The position numbers and the translations under genes are program-made. From SNAP01 sp049671745 (GTDB lineage: Bacteria > Bacteroidota > Bacteroidia > Bacteroidales > Marinifilaceae), in contig JBATVL010000076.1 in the NCBI GenBank assembly GCA_049671745.1, forward strand, positions 40,068 to 104,067: 64,000 bases of DNA. The letters run 5' to 3'. Shown here piece by piece: positions 9,390-17,473 of this stretch (position 1 is the first letter of the stretch; each line of letters begins with the position of its first letter). The notes beneath the pieces are model-generated. The model saw only the letters and a list, made by a program, of their open reading frames with translations. It did not search any database and was not told the DNA's origin.

Positions 9390-9476
9390 AAGCCTAATAT
9401 GTTTTAATTTATTGTTATTTTATAATAAATTAGTACTTTTATTTTGTTAAGAAATTTAATAGTTAAAATACTTTGT

Positions 9477-9890
9477 ATGTTAGTTAACCTAAATATTAGA
9501 TTATCCTCAGTAAAAGAGAACATGAATAGAGTTGAAGAGTTTATAGGCAACATTATGATTTCTTTTGGTATATCTGATTTTTATCAAGCTAAGATAGCTT
9601 TAGCTGTAGAAGAAGCTGCAATGAATGCAATTACTTTTGGTAATCATGAAGATTCTAACAAGTTTATAACTGTAGAGTTTAATTATAATAATGAGTATTT
9701 TGATTTTGCAATATCTGATGAAGGTGAAGGTTTTAATCATACTAATATTACTAATCCTATAGAATCAAAAAATGAAGATGAGGGAAAAGGTTTATTTTTA
9801 ATGAGAACTCTCTCAGACGAATTAATATTTAATAACACAGGTTCAAAAGCGACCTTACGCTTTTACAACAATATAAGAAGTATAGCATAA
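9477..9890 (+). CDS. RsbW-like ATP-binding protein (anti-sigma/serine kinase type)
   Basis: 137 residues from the ATG at 9477; an upstream TTG at 9444 is open but less likely. The protein is a stand-alone GHKL ATPase domain: N-box AVEEAAMNAITFGN, G1 box SDEGEGF, and G2-like EGKGLFLMRTLSDEL, ending with TLRF. Such proteins act as anti-sigma factors that phosphorylate STAS-domain antagonists. No anti-anti-sigma gene lies nearby, so its partner is unknown. The stop overlaps the ybeY start by one base, so the two are co-transcribed. Confidence 0.8.
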   Translation: MLVNLNIRLSSVKENMNRVEEFIGNIMISFGISDFYQAKIALAVEEAAMNAITFGNHEDSNKFITVEFNYNNEYFDFAISDEGEGFNHTNITNPIESKNEDEGKGLFLMRTLSDELIFNNTGSKATLRFYNNIRSIA

Positions 9891-10306
9891 TGATTGATTT
9901 TAATTTTGAAGAGATTGATGCAATAGACATCAAGCTCGAAGAGGCGGAGAGATGGATTACACAGGTTATAGAGAAAAATAATATGAATGTAGGTGAACTA
10001 ACCTACATTTTTTGTTCTGACGAATACCTTCTTGAGATAAATAAACAGTATCTTCAACATGATTATTTTACTGATATTATAACTTTCAATTATTGTGAAG
10101 GTGATACTATAAGTGGTGATCTTTTCATAAGTGTAGACACTGTTTTAGACAACGCTAAGACCTTTGGAGTTGATTATCTAACAGAACTTAATAGAGTAAT
10201 TATTCACGGTGTTTTACACCTTATAGGATTTGATGATAAATGTGATGAAGATCAGGAAGAAATGACTCGTCAAGAAAATTTATCATTAGAACTTCTGAAT
10301 AATTGA
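9890..10306 (+). CDS. ybeY: rRNA maturation endoribonuclease YbeY
   Basis: 138 residues. YbeY is a zinc-dependent RNase needed for 16S rRNA 3' maturation and ribosome quality control. The diagnostic motif HGVLHLIGFDDK is at residues 106-117; His106 and His110 are the first two zinc ligands. The third ligand position (usually His) is Asp116, a substitution I believe is common in Bacteroidota. DIITF and GDLFIS upstream also fit the family. It overlaps the ATPase gene by one base and precedes mnmG, as in many Bacteroidales. Confidence 0.9.
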   Translation: MIDFNFEEIDAIDIKLEEAERWITQVIEKNNMNVGELTYIFCSDEYLLEINKQYLQHDYFTDIITFNYCEGDTISGDLFISVDTVLDNAKTFGVDYLTELNRVIIHGVLHLIGFDDKCDEDQEEMTRQENLSLELLNN

Positions 10307-10315
10307 TTTAATATC

Positions 10316-10323
10316 TAACTTTG
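10316..10323 (+). promoter_or_regulatory. -7 promoter box of mnmG
   Basis: TAACTTTG matches TAnnTTTG exactly and lies 15 nt before the ATG at 10339. It overlaps the TTG at 10321 and so argues against that codon as the start. Confidence 0.45.
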
Positions 10324-10338
10324 AGCAAAATTTTGCCA

Positions 10339-12228
10339 ATGAGTGAATTATTTCCATTATATGATGTAATAGTAGTCGGAGCCGGTCATGCTGGTTGTGA
10401 GGCTGCTTGTGCTGCCGCTAATCTTGGTTCTAAAACATTGTTAATAACAATGGATATGAATAAGATTGCCCAAATGTCTTGTAATCCTGCAATGGGTGGA
10501 ATTGCAAAGGGACAGATAGTTAGAGAGATTGATGCCTTAGGCGGATATGCTGGTATTGTAACAGATAGATCAACTATTCAGTTTAGAATGTTGAATCGTT
10601 CTAAGGGACCTGCTATGTGGAGTCCAAGAGCTCAATGTGATAGAGTTTTCTTTTCTAATGAGTGGAGAAGTATTATAGAGAATACAGATAATCTTGATAT
10701 ATGGCAAGACAGTGTTACCTCTCTTCTTATGGAAGATAAAAAGGTAAATGGTGTACATACTCAATTAGGTGTAGAAATACGTTCTAAGAAGGTTATCTTG
10801 ACTAATGGTACCTTCCTTGGCGGTTTAATGCATGTAGGAAATGTAAGTTGGGGTGGAGGAAGAGTTTCTGAACCCGCATCATACGGACTGTCAGAGCAAT
10901 TAGCTGAAAATGGATTTAATGTAGGTAGAATGAAAACTGGAACACCTGTGAGAATAGATGCTCGTTCGGTTGATTTTACTAAACTTGAATCTCAAGCAGG
11001 AGAAACAGATTTCTATAAATTCTCTTATTTAACTAAGGATGTAAAATCTAAGTTGAATCAGAGATGTATGTATATTGCATACACTAATCCAGAAGTTCAC
11101 GCTATTCTGCGTACTGGTTTTGAAGATTCACCTTTATTTAATGGTACAATTAAGAGTATAGGACCTAGATACTGTCCAAGTATAGAGACTAAACTTGATA
11201 CATTCGCTAATAAGGATGCTCATCATTTATTTTTAGAACCAGAGGGTGAATATACTCATGAGTGCTATTTAAATGGCTTTTCTTCATCTTTACCTCTTGA
11301 TATACAACTAAGAGCTTTAAGAAAAGTTGAAGGCTTTGAGAACGTACGTATATACCGTCCAGGATATGCTATAGAATACGATTTTTTCGATCCTACAGAT
11401 TTAAACCATACTTTAGAGACTAAAGCTATAAGTGGATTATATTTTGCAGGACAGATAAATGGTACTACTGGTTATGAAGAAGCAGGTGCTCAAGGATTAA
11501 TGGCAGGTATAAATGCTCACTTATCAGTAAATGATAAAGATGAATTTGTTTTAGGAAGAGATGAAGCTTATATAGGAGTTCTTATAGACGATTTAGTTAC
11601 AAAAGGAGTTGATGAGCCTTATAGAATGTTTACTTCAAGAGCTGAGTACAGAATACTTCTTCGTCAAGATGATGCTGATGCTCGTCTTACACCTAAAGCA
11701 TTTGAACTTGGATTGGTTGGAGAAGAAAGATTATCTTTATTAAAAACGAAACTTGTACAGAGAGATAATCTAATTCAATTCTGTAAAACATATTCTCTTA
11801 AGCCTGCGTATATAAATGAGAGATTGCTAGAATTAAAAACTACTGCTCTTAAGCAAGGACTTAAATTGAAAGAGATTGTACTTCGTCCGCAAATACGTCT
11901 AATAGATCTTATCGATTATATTCCAGCTCTTAAATTAGAGGTTGAAAAAATAGAAGAAGACAGAAGACAAGAGATTATTGAAGCTGCAGAAATATTGATA
12001 AAATACTCTGGATATATAGAAAGAGAAAGATTAATTGCGGACAAATTAAGAAGACTAGAAGACTTAAATATAGATGGAAGGTTTGATTATGACAAAGTAG
12101 ATTCTTTATCTACAGAAGCAAAACAGAAATTAAAGAAAATACAGCCTAAGACCATTGGTCAGGCAACAAGAATATCTGGAGTGAATCCTGCCGATATAAA
12201 TATTTTATTAATATTAATGGGTAGATAG
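10339..12228 (+). CDS. mnmG: tRNA uridine-5-carboxymethylaminomethyl modification enzyme MnmG
   Basis: 629 residues from the ATG at 10339. With MnmE it installs the carboxymethylaminomethyl group on wobble U34 of several tRNAs, using FAD. Visible family marks are the Rossmann motif VGAGHAGCEAACAAANLG near the N terminus, NPAMGGIAKGQIVREIDALGG, the loop GTFLGGLMHVG, and GLYFAGQINGTTGYEEAGAQGL, followed by the helical MnmE-binding C-terminal domain. Length is normal. A perfect -7 box overlaps the alternative TTG start. A parS-like site follows 88 nt downstream. Confidence 0.97.
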   Translation: MSELFPLYDVIVVGAGHAGCEAACAAANLGSKTLLITMDMNKIAQMSCNPAMGGIAKGQIVREIDALGGYAGIVTDRSTIQFRMLNRSKGPAMWSPRAQCDRVFFSNEWRSIIENTDNLDIWQDSVTSLLMEDKKVNGVHTQLGVEIRSKKVILTNGTFLGGLMHVGNVSWGGGRVSEPASYGLSEQLAENGFNVGRMKTGTPVRIDARSVDFTKLESQAGETDFYKFSYLTKDVKSKLNQRCMYIAYTNPEVHAILRTGFEDSPLFNGTIKSIGPRYCPSIETKLDTFANKDAHHLFLEPEGEYTHECYLNGFSSSLPLDIQLRALRKVEGFENVRIYRPGYAIEYDFFDPTDLNHTLETKAISGLYFAGQINGTTGYEEAGAQGLMAGINAHLSVNDKDEFVLGRDEAYIGVLIDDLVTKGVDEPYRMFTSRAEYRILLRQDDADARLTPKAFELGLVGEERLSLLKTKLVQRDNLIQFCKTYSLKPAYINERLLELKTTALKQGLKLKEIVLRPQIRLIDLIDYIPALKLEVEKIEEDRRQEIIEAAEILIKYSGYIERERLIADKLRRLEDLNIDGRFDYDKVDSLSTEAKQKLKKIQPKTIGQATRISGVNPADINILLILMGR

Positions 12229-12256
12229 AAGTTTACTTCTAAATGAAATCAATACT

Positions 12257-12290
12257 AAAATGCGGTTCTAGGATCGCATTTTTTTATTTT
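12257..12290 (+). terminator. Rho-independent terminator of mnmG
   Basis: AAAATGCG (12257-12264) pairs with CGCATTTT (12275-12282) around a 10-nt loop, followed by a T-rich tail. Confidence 0.75.
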
Positions 12291-12315
12291 GATATTTTTA
12301 GTATAATTGTAGAGC

Positions 12316-12331
12316 TGTTCCACGTGAAATG
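12316..12331. promoter_or_regulatory. Candidate parS centromere site (ParB binding)
   Basis: TGTTCCACGTGAAATG matches the Bacillus-type parS TGTTCCACGTGAAACA at 14 of 16 positions; only the last two bases differ. The core GTTCCACGTGAAA is intact. It lies in the non-coding gap between mnmG and ade, and parS sites are often found in the origin-proximal chromosome. No parA or parB gene is in the window. This is the only such match noticed. Confidence 0.6.
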
Positions 12332-12351
12332 CGTATTTGAAAAAAGAACTT

Positions 12352-13986
12352 ATGATGAAAAAAGAGATAGGGAAGATAGTTGATATTCATAATAAAAGGG
12401 TTTTTTCAGGCGAAATTACCTATGATGAGAATGGAATAAAATCTGTAGTAGAGCATTGCGATGCTGATTATACAAATTTTATTATGCCAGGTTTTGTTGA
12501 TTCTCATATTCATATAGAGAGTACTATGATGTCTCCTAATGAATTTGCAAGAAATGTAGTAAAGAATGGAACAGTGGCTGTTGTGGCTGATCCTCATGAG
12601 ATTGCAAATGTATGTGGAGTTGCTGGTGTGGAATATATGGTTGAGAATTCTAAGAATACTCCTTTTAAATTTTACTATGGTGTTCCTTCTTGTGTACCTG
12701 CTACCTCTTATGAGATTTGTGGTGGAGAGATAAATTCATCTGATGTTGATAAGATGTTAGCAAGTGGAGATTATAAATTCTTAGGTGAGTTTATGAATGT
12801 TCCTGGCATCATAAATAACGATAAAGAATGTATATCAAAAACAGAAATAACTAAAAAATATAATTTGCCTATTGATGGTCATGCTCCTGGTGTATCAGGT
12901 GATGATCTGAAGAAATATGTAGCTGCTGGTATAAGTACTGATCATGAATTCTTTTCTTTTGAGAACTCAGTGGAGAAGATAAAGGCTGGTATAAAAATTC
13001 AAATTAGAGAGGGTAGTGCCTCTAAAGATTTTGAAGATTTATATGAACTTATAGACATGTTCCCTAATGATGTAATGATGTGTACTGATGATTCTCATCC
13101 AAAAGATCTACTCGAATTAGGACATATAGATAAGATAGTAAAGCGTGCTGTTAATAAAAATTTGAATATCTTTAATATATTAAAAACAGCTTGCATTAAT
13201 CCTGTAGAACATTATAATTTAGAGGTTGGTCTGTTGCGTGAAGGTGATAAATCGGACTTTATAATAGTGGAAGATTTAAAGGATTTCAAGGTTCTAAAAA
13301 CTGTAATTGATGGTGAGATAGTCTTTGAAAACGGTGAATCTAATATTAAACCAGCTGCCATAAATCTTATAAATAATTTCAATGTAGAAAAGATTTCTGT
13401 TGAAGATATTAAGGTGAAAAATGTAGAGGGCAAGAAATTAAAAGTTATAAATGTAGTTGATGGTACTCTTGTTTCAGATAAGATATTAGTTGATGCAAGT
13501 ACTGAAAATGGAGAAGTTATTTCCGATTTAGACTCGGATATCTTAAAGATTGTTCTTCATAATAGGTATACAAATATGCCTGTTCAAGTGGGTTTTATTA
13601 AGGGATTTGGACTTAAAAAAGGAGCTTTTGCAAGTTCTGTTAGTCACGATTCTCACAATATATTGGCCATAGGAACAAACGATAATGATATAGTATCTGT
13701 TGTTAATAAGATTGTAGAAGCTAAAGGTGGACTTGCTGTTTCTTGCCAAGATATGTCGGATATATTGGAACTGCCTATAGCTGGATTAATGTCGGATAAA
13801 GATATAAATACTATATCGGATTCTTACTCTAGACTTAAATATAAACTAAAAGAATTCGACTGTACTCTCGATTCTCCATTCATGACAATGGCCTTTATGA
13901 GTCTGATAGTGATACCAGAATTAAAGCTTGGTTCAAGAGGATTATTCGAGTTTTCTAAGTTTGAATTTGTTGATTTATTTGAATAA
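12352..13986 (+). CDS. ade: Adenine deaminase
   Basis: 544 residues from the ATG at 12352 (12355 is equally possible; the TTG at 12337 is less likely). It converts adenine to hypoxanthine and ammonia for purine salvage. It is an amidohydrolase: PGFVDSHIHIESTMMSPNEFARNVVKNG carries the first metal ligands and VADPHEIANVCG is the adenine-deaminase signature. DGHAPG, DHE and TDDSHP give further metal ligands. The C-terminal Ade domain (from about residue 380) is complete. uvrC starts 5 nt after its stop. Confidence 0.93.
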   Translation: MMKKEIGKIVDIHNKRVFSGEITYDENGIKSVVEHCDADYTNFIMPGFVDSHIHIESTMMSPNEFARNVVKNGTVAVVADPHEIANVCGVAGVEYMVENSKNTPFKFYYGVPSCVPATSYEICGGEINSSDVDKMLASGDYKFLGEFMNVPGIINNDKECISKTEITKKYNLPIDGHAPGVSGDDLKKYVAAGISTDHEFFSFENSVEKIKAGIKIQIREGSASKDFEDLYELIDMFPNDVMMCTDDSHPKDLLELGHIDKIVKRAVNKNLNIFNILKTACINPVEHYNLEVGLLREGDKSDFIIVEDLKDFKVLKTVIDGEIVFENGESNIKPAAINLINNFNVEKISVEDIKVKNVEGKKLKVINVVDGTLVSDKILVDASTENGEVISDLDSDILKIVLHNRYTNMPVQVGFIKGFGLKKGAFASSVSHDSHNILAIGTNDNDIVSVVNKIVEAKGGLAVSCQDMSDILELPIAGLMSDKDINTISDSYSRLKYKLKEFDCTLDSPFMTMAFMSLIVIPELKLGSRGLFEFSKFEFVDLFE

Positions 13987-13991
13987 AATAT

Positions 13992-15782
13992 ATGAGCCCT
14001 GAACTAGAAATAATAATAAAATCTCTTCCTAATGATCCCGGAGTATATCAATATTTCGATAGGGAGGATAATGTTATTTATATAGGAAAGGCTAAAAATT
14101 TACGTAAAAGAGTGTCTTCTTATTTCAATAAAGATCACGATAACGTAAAGACTCGCATTCTTGTTCGTAAGATAGTAGATATAAGATTTATTCTTGTGGA
14201 CAGCGAACAAGATGCGCTTTTATTAGAGAATAATCTGATAAAAAAATATAAACCAAGATACAATATTCTCCTAAAAGATGACAAGACTTTTCCTTGGATT
14301 TCTATAAAAAAAGAGCCCTTTCCTAGGGTGTTAATAACTCGTACAATTGTTAAAGATGGCTCTGAATATTTTGGTCCTTATACCTCTGTTTATCTAGCAA
14401 ATCTGCTTATGTCTCTATTCAAGGAGATATATAAAATTCGTACTTGTAAGTATGCTCTTAAGTCTGTAAATATAAATGCTAAGAAGTTTAAACCCTGTTT
14501 GGAATACCATATAGGAAACTGTGATGCACCTTGTATAGGCAAGATAGATGAGGCTTTTTATCTTGAGCAAATTAGTGGAATAAGGAATATTTTAAAGGGC
14601 AATATTGGCTCTGTTGCTGAGTATATGAAGACTCTTATGAAGACATATTCTGAGGATATGGAGTTTGAAAAGGCCAATGATATTAAGCAACAATTAAAGA
14701 AACTCGAAGATTTTAAAGCCAAGTCTATAGTGGTTAGTCAGAGCATTAATAATGTAGATGTATTTAATATAGATAAACATGAGAATTTTGCTTTTGTAAA
14801 TTTCTTTAAGATAGTCAATGGTGCAATAATTCAATCATTTACTTCTGAAATTAAATGTAAACTTGATGAGTCGCTAGAAGAAATTATGGCATATTCTATA
14901 GTCGCTATTCGTGATAAATTTAGCAGTACCTCTTCTGAAATAATCATTCCTTTTGAGATAGATTTAGATATAAATGCAGGATTTATTGTTCCTAAAATAG
15001 GGGATAAAAAGAAGCTTTTAGACCTTTCTAAACGTAATCTTCTTTTCTATAAAAAGGAGTTTTTAAAACAACATTCTATCAAGCGTTCTGATATTCGTTT
15101 AAGTAGAATAATGCAAACAATGAAGAACGATTTGCATCTAGATAAGGACCCGTACAGAATAGAGTGTTTCGATAATTCAAATATACAAGGCGCTTTTCCT
15201 GTTGCATCTTGTGTGGTATTTAAAGGTGGTGTTCCATCAAAAAAGGATTACCGTCATTTTAATATTAAAACGGTTGAGGGACCTAACGATTTTGCTTCTA
15301 TGGAAGAGGTTCTTTATAGACGTTATAAACGTTGTATGGAGGATGGGACTGGCTTGCCTGATCTGGTTATTGTAGATGGTGGTAAAGGACAATTAAGTTC
15401 TTCAATGCTGGCATTAGATAAACTTGGATTGTTGGGTAAACTGAATATTATTTCACTGGCTAAAAAGCTGGAAGAGATTTTTTTCCCAGGCGATCCTATT
15501 CCTTTATATATAGATAAGAACTCTGAAACTCTAAAAATTATTCAGCAGTTGCGTGATGAGTCGCATAGATTCGCTATTACATTTCATAGAAATAAACGTT
15601 CTAAAGCATTTATTGCATCCGAATTGGATAGTATTTCAGGAATAGGAGAAAAGACTAAAGAAAAACTTTATGGACAATTTAAGTCTACAAAATATATGAA
15701 AGAGGCAAATTTAGAATCTTTAGAGTCTGTGATAGGAAAATCTAAAGCACAAATTGTTTTTGATTATTTTCAGAAATCTTAA
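13992..15782 (+). CDS. uvrC: Excinuclease ABC subunit C
   Basis: 596 residues. UvrC makes both incisions in nucleotide excision repair. Domains in order are: GIY-YIG nuclease (GVYQYFDREDNVIYIGKAKNL, residues ~17-40), a Cys region (CLEYHIGNCDAPCIG), a UVR helix pair (~210-240, EFEKANDIKQQLKKLE), the RNase H-like 3' nuclease (ECFDNSNIQGAFPVASCVVF and VDGGKGQL), and a C-terminal helix-hairpin-helix (ISGIGEKTKEKL). All parts are present and of normal length. It follows ade by 5 nt. Confidence 0.96.
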   Translation: MSPELEIIIKSLPNDPGVYQYFDREDNVIYIGKAKNLRKRVSSYFNKDHDNVKTRILVRKIVDIRFILVDSEQDALLLENNLIKKYKPRYNILLKDDKTFPWISIKKEPFPRVLITRTIVKDGSEYFGPYTSVYLANLLMSLFKEIYKIRTCKYALKSVNINAKKFKPCLEYHIGNCDAPCIGKIDEAFYLEQISGIRNILKGNIGSVAEYMKTLMKTYSEDMEFEKANDIKQQLKKLEDFKAKSIVVSQSINNVDVFNIDKHENFAFVNFFKIVNGAIIQSFTSEIKCKLDESLEEIMAYSIVAIRDKFSSTSSEIIIPFEIDLDINAGFIVPKIGDKKKLLDLSKRNLLFYKKEFLKQHSIKRSDIRLSRIMQTMKNDLHLDKDPYRIECFDNSNIQGAFPVASCVVFKGGVPSKKDYRHFNIKTVEGPNDFASMEEVLYRRYKRCMEDGTGLPDLVIVDGGKGQLSSSMLALDKLGLLGKLNIISLAKKLEEIFFPGDPIPLYIDKNSETLKIIQQLRDESHRFAITFHRNKRSKAFIASELDSISGIGEKTKEKLYGQFKSTKYMKEANLESLESVIGKSKAQIVFDYFQKS

Positions 15783-15820
15783 TTTTAACTGAGAAAAGGC
15801 AAAAAAACAGTGAAAAAGGC

Positions 15821-15886
15821 CTTTCTGAGAATTCGATATTTAAAATAGCATAATAAGCTACACAGTAAAATCAAATTCTCAGAAAG
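15821..15886. repeat. Inverted repeat between convergent uvrC and DAHP synthase genes
   Basis: The 16-nt arm at 15821-15836 (starting CTTTCTGAGAATT) is the reverse complement of 15871-15886, with a single mismatch; the 13 outer bases match perfectly. The loop is 34 nt. It may be a bidirectional terminator or the ends of a small MITE remnant. The T tracts expected of a terminator are weak. Confidence 0.45.
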
Positions 15887-15925
15887 TATGTTTTAAGACA
15901 ATTTTATATAAAATCATACTATCTT

Positions 15926-17005
15926 TTACTCATTCATAATTCGAGTTTGCTTATTTATCGATTCTTGATGAATAGCTTTAAAAATCTTAGAAATAAAATC
16001 TTCACTCAAATTTCTACCCTTTCCAACAGAAATAGCATTATCTAAAATATGCTTCCATCTCTCTTCTTGTAAAATGGTGATATTATTTTCTTTCTTGTAT
16101 TGACCTATTTTTTGAGTAAGCTGAATTCTATTTCCAAGTATATCTATCATCTCAGAATCCATTGAATCTATCTGATATCTTAACTCATTTAATATTGTTC
16201 CAACTTCTGCATCGCTAGTGTTAATATCTCGTATCACAAGTTCTTCTAAAAGTTGAGAGAGTTGTTTAGGTGTAATTTGTTGTTTAGCATCTGATAGTGC
16301 TTTATGTGGATTAATATGAGACTCAATAATTAAACCATCATAGTTTAAATCTAATGCCTCTTGAGATACTTCTTTTATTAAATTAGCATCTCCAGTGATA
16401 TGACTTGGATCGCAAAGAATAGATAAATCTTTAATTCTCTGACGAAGTTCTATAGGGATTTGCCATTGAGGTATATTTCTATATTTGGAGTTCTCATATG
16501 CCGAAAATCCTCTGTGAATAGCTCCAATTCTCTTAAGACCAGCACCAGCAATTCGCTCTATTGCACCTATCCATAACTCTAAATCAGGGTTCACTGGATT
16601 CTTTACAAATACAGGAATGTCTGTGCCAACAAGAGCATCTGCAATGTCTTGTATAGCAAAAGGATTAGCTGTTGTACGTGCACCTATCCAAATCATATCT
16701 ACATTATGCTTTAATGCCTGCTCAAGATGTTTTACACTTGCGACTTCTGTCGAGACAAGCATACCAGTCTCCTTTTTTACAGTCTCTAACCAAGGTAAAC
16801 CAATATTTCCAACCCCTTCAAAACAATTAGGGCGAGTACGTGGTTTCCAAATCCCAGCTCTAAAAATGTTTATGCCTTCCTCTTTCAAAGCTTTGGCTGT
16901 ATTCAAAGTTTGCTCTTCAGATTCTGCACTACATGGACCTGCAATTACAAGGGGCTTGTCAATAGGAATGTCTAGATTCCAATCTTTTATAGGATATATT
17001 TTCAT
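15926..17005 (-). CDS. Bifunctional DAHP synthase / chorismate mutase (type II)
   Basis: 359 residues, a fusion common in Bacteroidota. Residues ~15-255 are a class I-beta type 3-deoxy-7-phosphoheptulonate synthase: VIAGPCSAES, FRAGIWKPRTRP, WIGARTTANPF, VKNP, HRGF and DPSHITG carry the phosphate- and metal-binding residues. Residues ~270-350 are an AroQ-type chorismate mutase helix bundle (LRYQIDSMDSEMIDILGNRIQLTQKIGQYKKENN). It joins the first shikimate step to the first step of Phe/Tyr synthesis, and the mutase domain may serve as a feedback site. A -7 box lies 21 nt upstream. Confidence 0.92.
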   Translation of the reverse strand: MKIYPIKDWNLDIPIDKPLVIAGPCSAESEEQTLNTAKALKEEGINIFRAGIWKPRTRPNCFEGVGNIGLPWLETVKKETGMLVSTEVASVKHLEQALKHNVDMIWIGARTTANPFAIQDIADALVGTDIPVFVKNPVNPDLELWIGAIERIAGAGLKRIGAIHRGFSAYENSKYRNIPQWQIPIELRQRIKDLSILCDPSHITGDANLIKEVSQEALDLNYDGLIIESHINPHKALSDAKQQITPKQLSQLLEELVIRDINTSDAEVGTILNELRYQIDSMDSEMIDILGNRIQLTQKIGQYKKENNITILQEERWKHILDNAISVGKGRNLSEDFISKIFKAIHQESINKQTRIMNE

Positions 17006-17026
17006 ACTTATAGATATTTATCTCTG

Positions 17027-17034
17027 CAAAGTTA
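17027..17034 (-). promoter_or_regulatory. -7 promoter box of the DAHP synthase/chorismate mutase gene
   Basis: The plus strand reads CAAAGTTA, so the minus strand reads TAACTTTG, an exact TAnnTTTG. It is 21 nt before the start codon, so the 11-bp repeat array further out lies upstream of this promoter and is not in this gene's leader. Confidence 0.45.
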
Positions 17035-17143
17035 TTTAAATTTTCTATTTCTATATTGTATACGATATTAAATTGTTTTTGTATGCATTCTTGCTAAGAA
17101 TCTCTAGTAAGATACCTTAAGGTTTAAGTAGAATTAATTTTAA

Positions 17144-17336
17144 GATAAAGATGTAACAAAGTCGTTATAAAGTTCTTATAAAGTCAATATAAAGAGCCTA
17201 TAAAGTCGTTCACCAACATCTCATGAACATCTCACCAACATCTCCCAGGGATGTTAATGAGATGTTAGTAAGTTATAGATAAGTTGAACTTGAATATTTT
17301 TATACTGATTTAATTAGCTCTTTATAGGCTCTTTAT
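17144..17336. repeat. 11-bp-phased repeat array with nested inverted repeats
   Basis: TATAAAG occurs at 17166, 17177, 17188 and 17199, exactly 11 bp apart; weaker copies at 17144 and 17155 keep the phase. AACATCTC follows at 17215, 17226 and 17237, again 11 bp apart, then the opposite-strand form at 17248 and 17259. CTTTATA/CTTTATT recur at 17320 and 17331. A 17-bp perfect inverted repeat pairs 17189-17205 with 17320-17336, and inside it 17212-17230 pairs with 17251-17269 (17 of 19). The array fills most of the 468-bp gap between the DAHP synthase and polA genes. Function is unknown. Confidence 0.75.
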
Positions 17337-17425
17337 TACAAGTTTGAGTATACTTTACTTGATATTTAGTCCATATTTTGTGTGGATTCTCTTAAAAGCC
17401 TAGTTTTTATTCTCCCCTTCTTTAG

Positions 17426-17433
17426 TATCTTTG
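17426..17433 (+). promoter_or_regulatory. -7 promoter box of polA
   Basis: TATCTTTG is an exact TAnnTTTG, 40 nt before the polA ATG; a T-rich segment at 17404-17407 is a weak -33 candidate at 18 bp. It lies about 90 bp after the repeat array. Confidence 0.5.
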
Positions 17434-17473
17434 TATAAATAGGTAAGCAAGTTATAAACAAAAATATAAAGAG

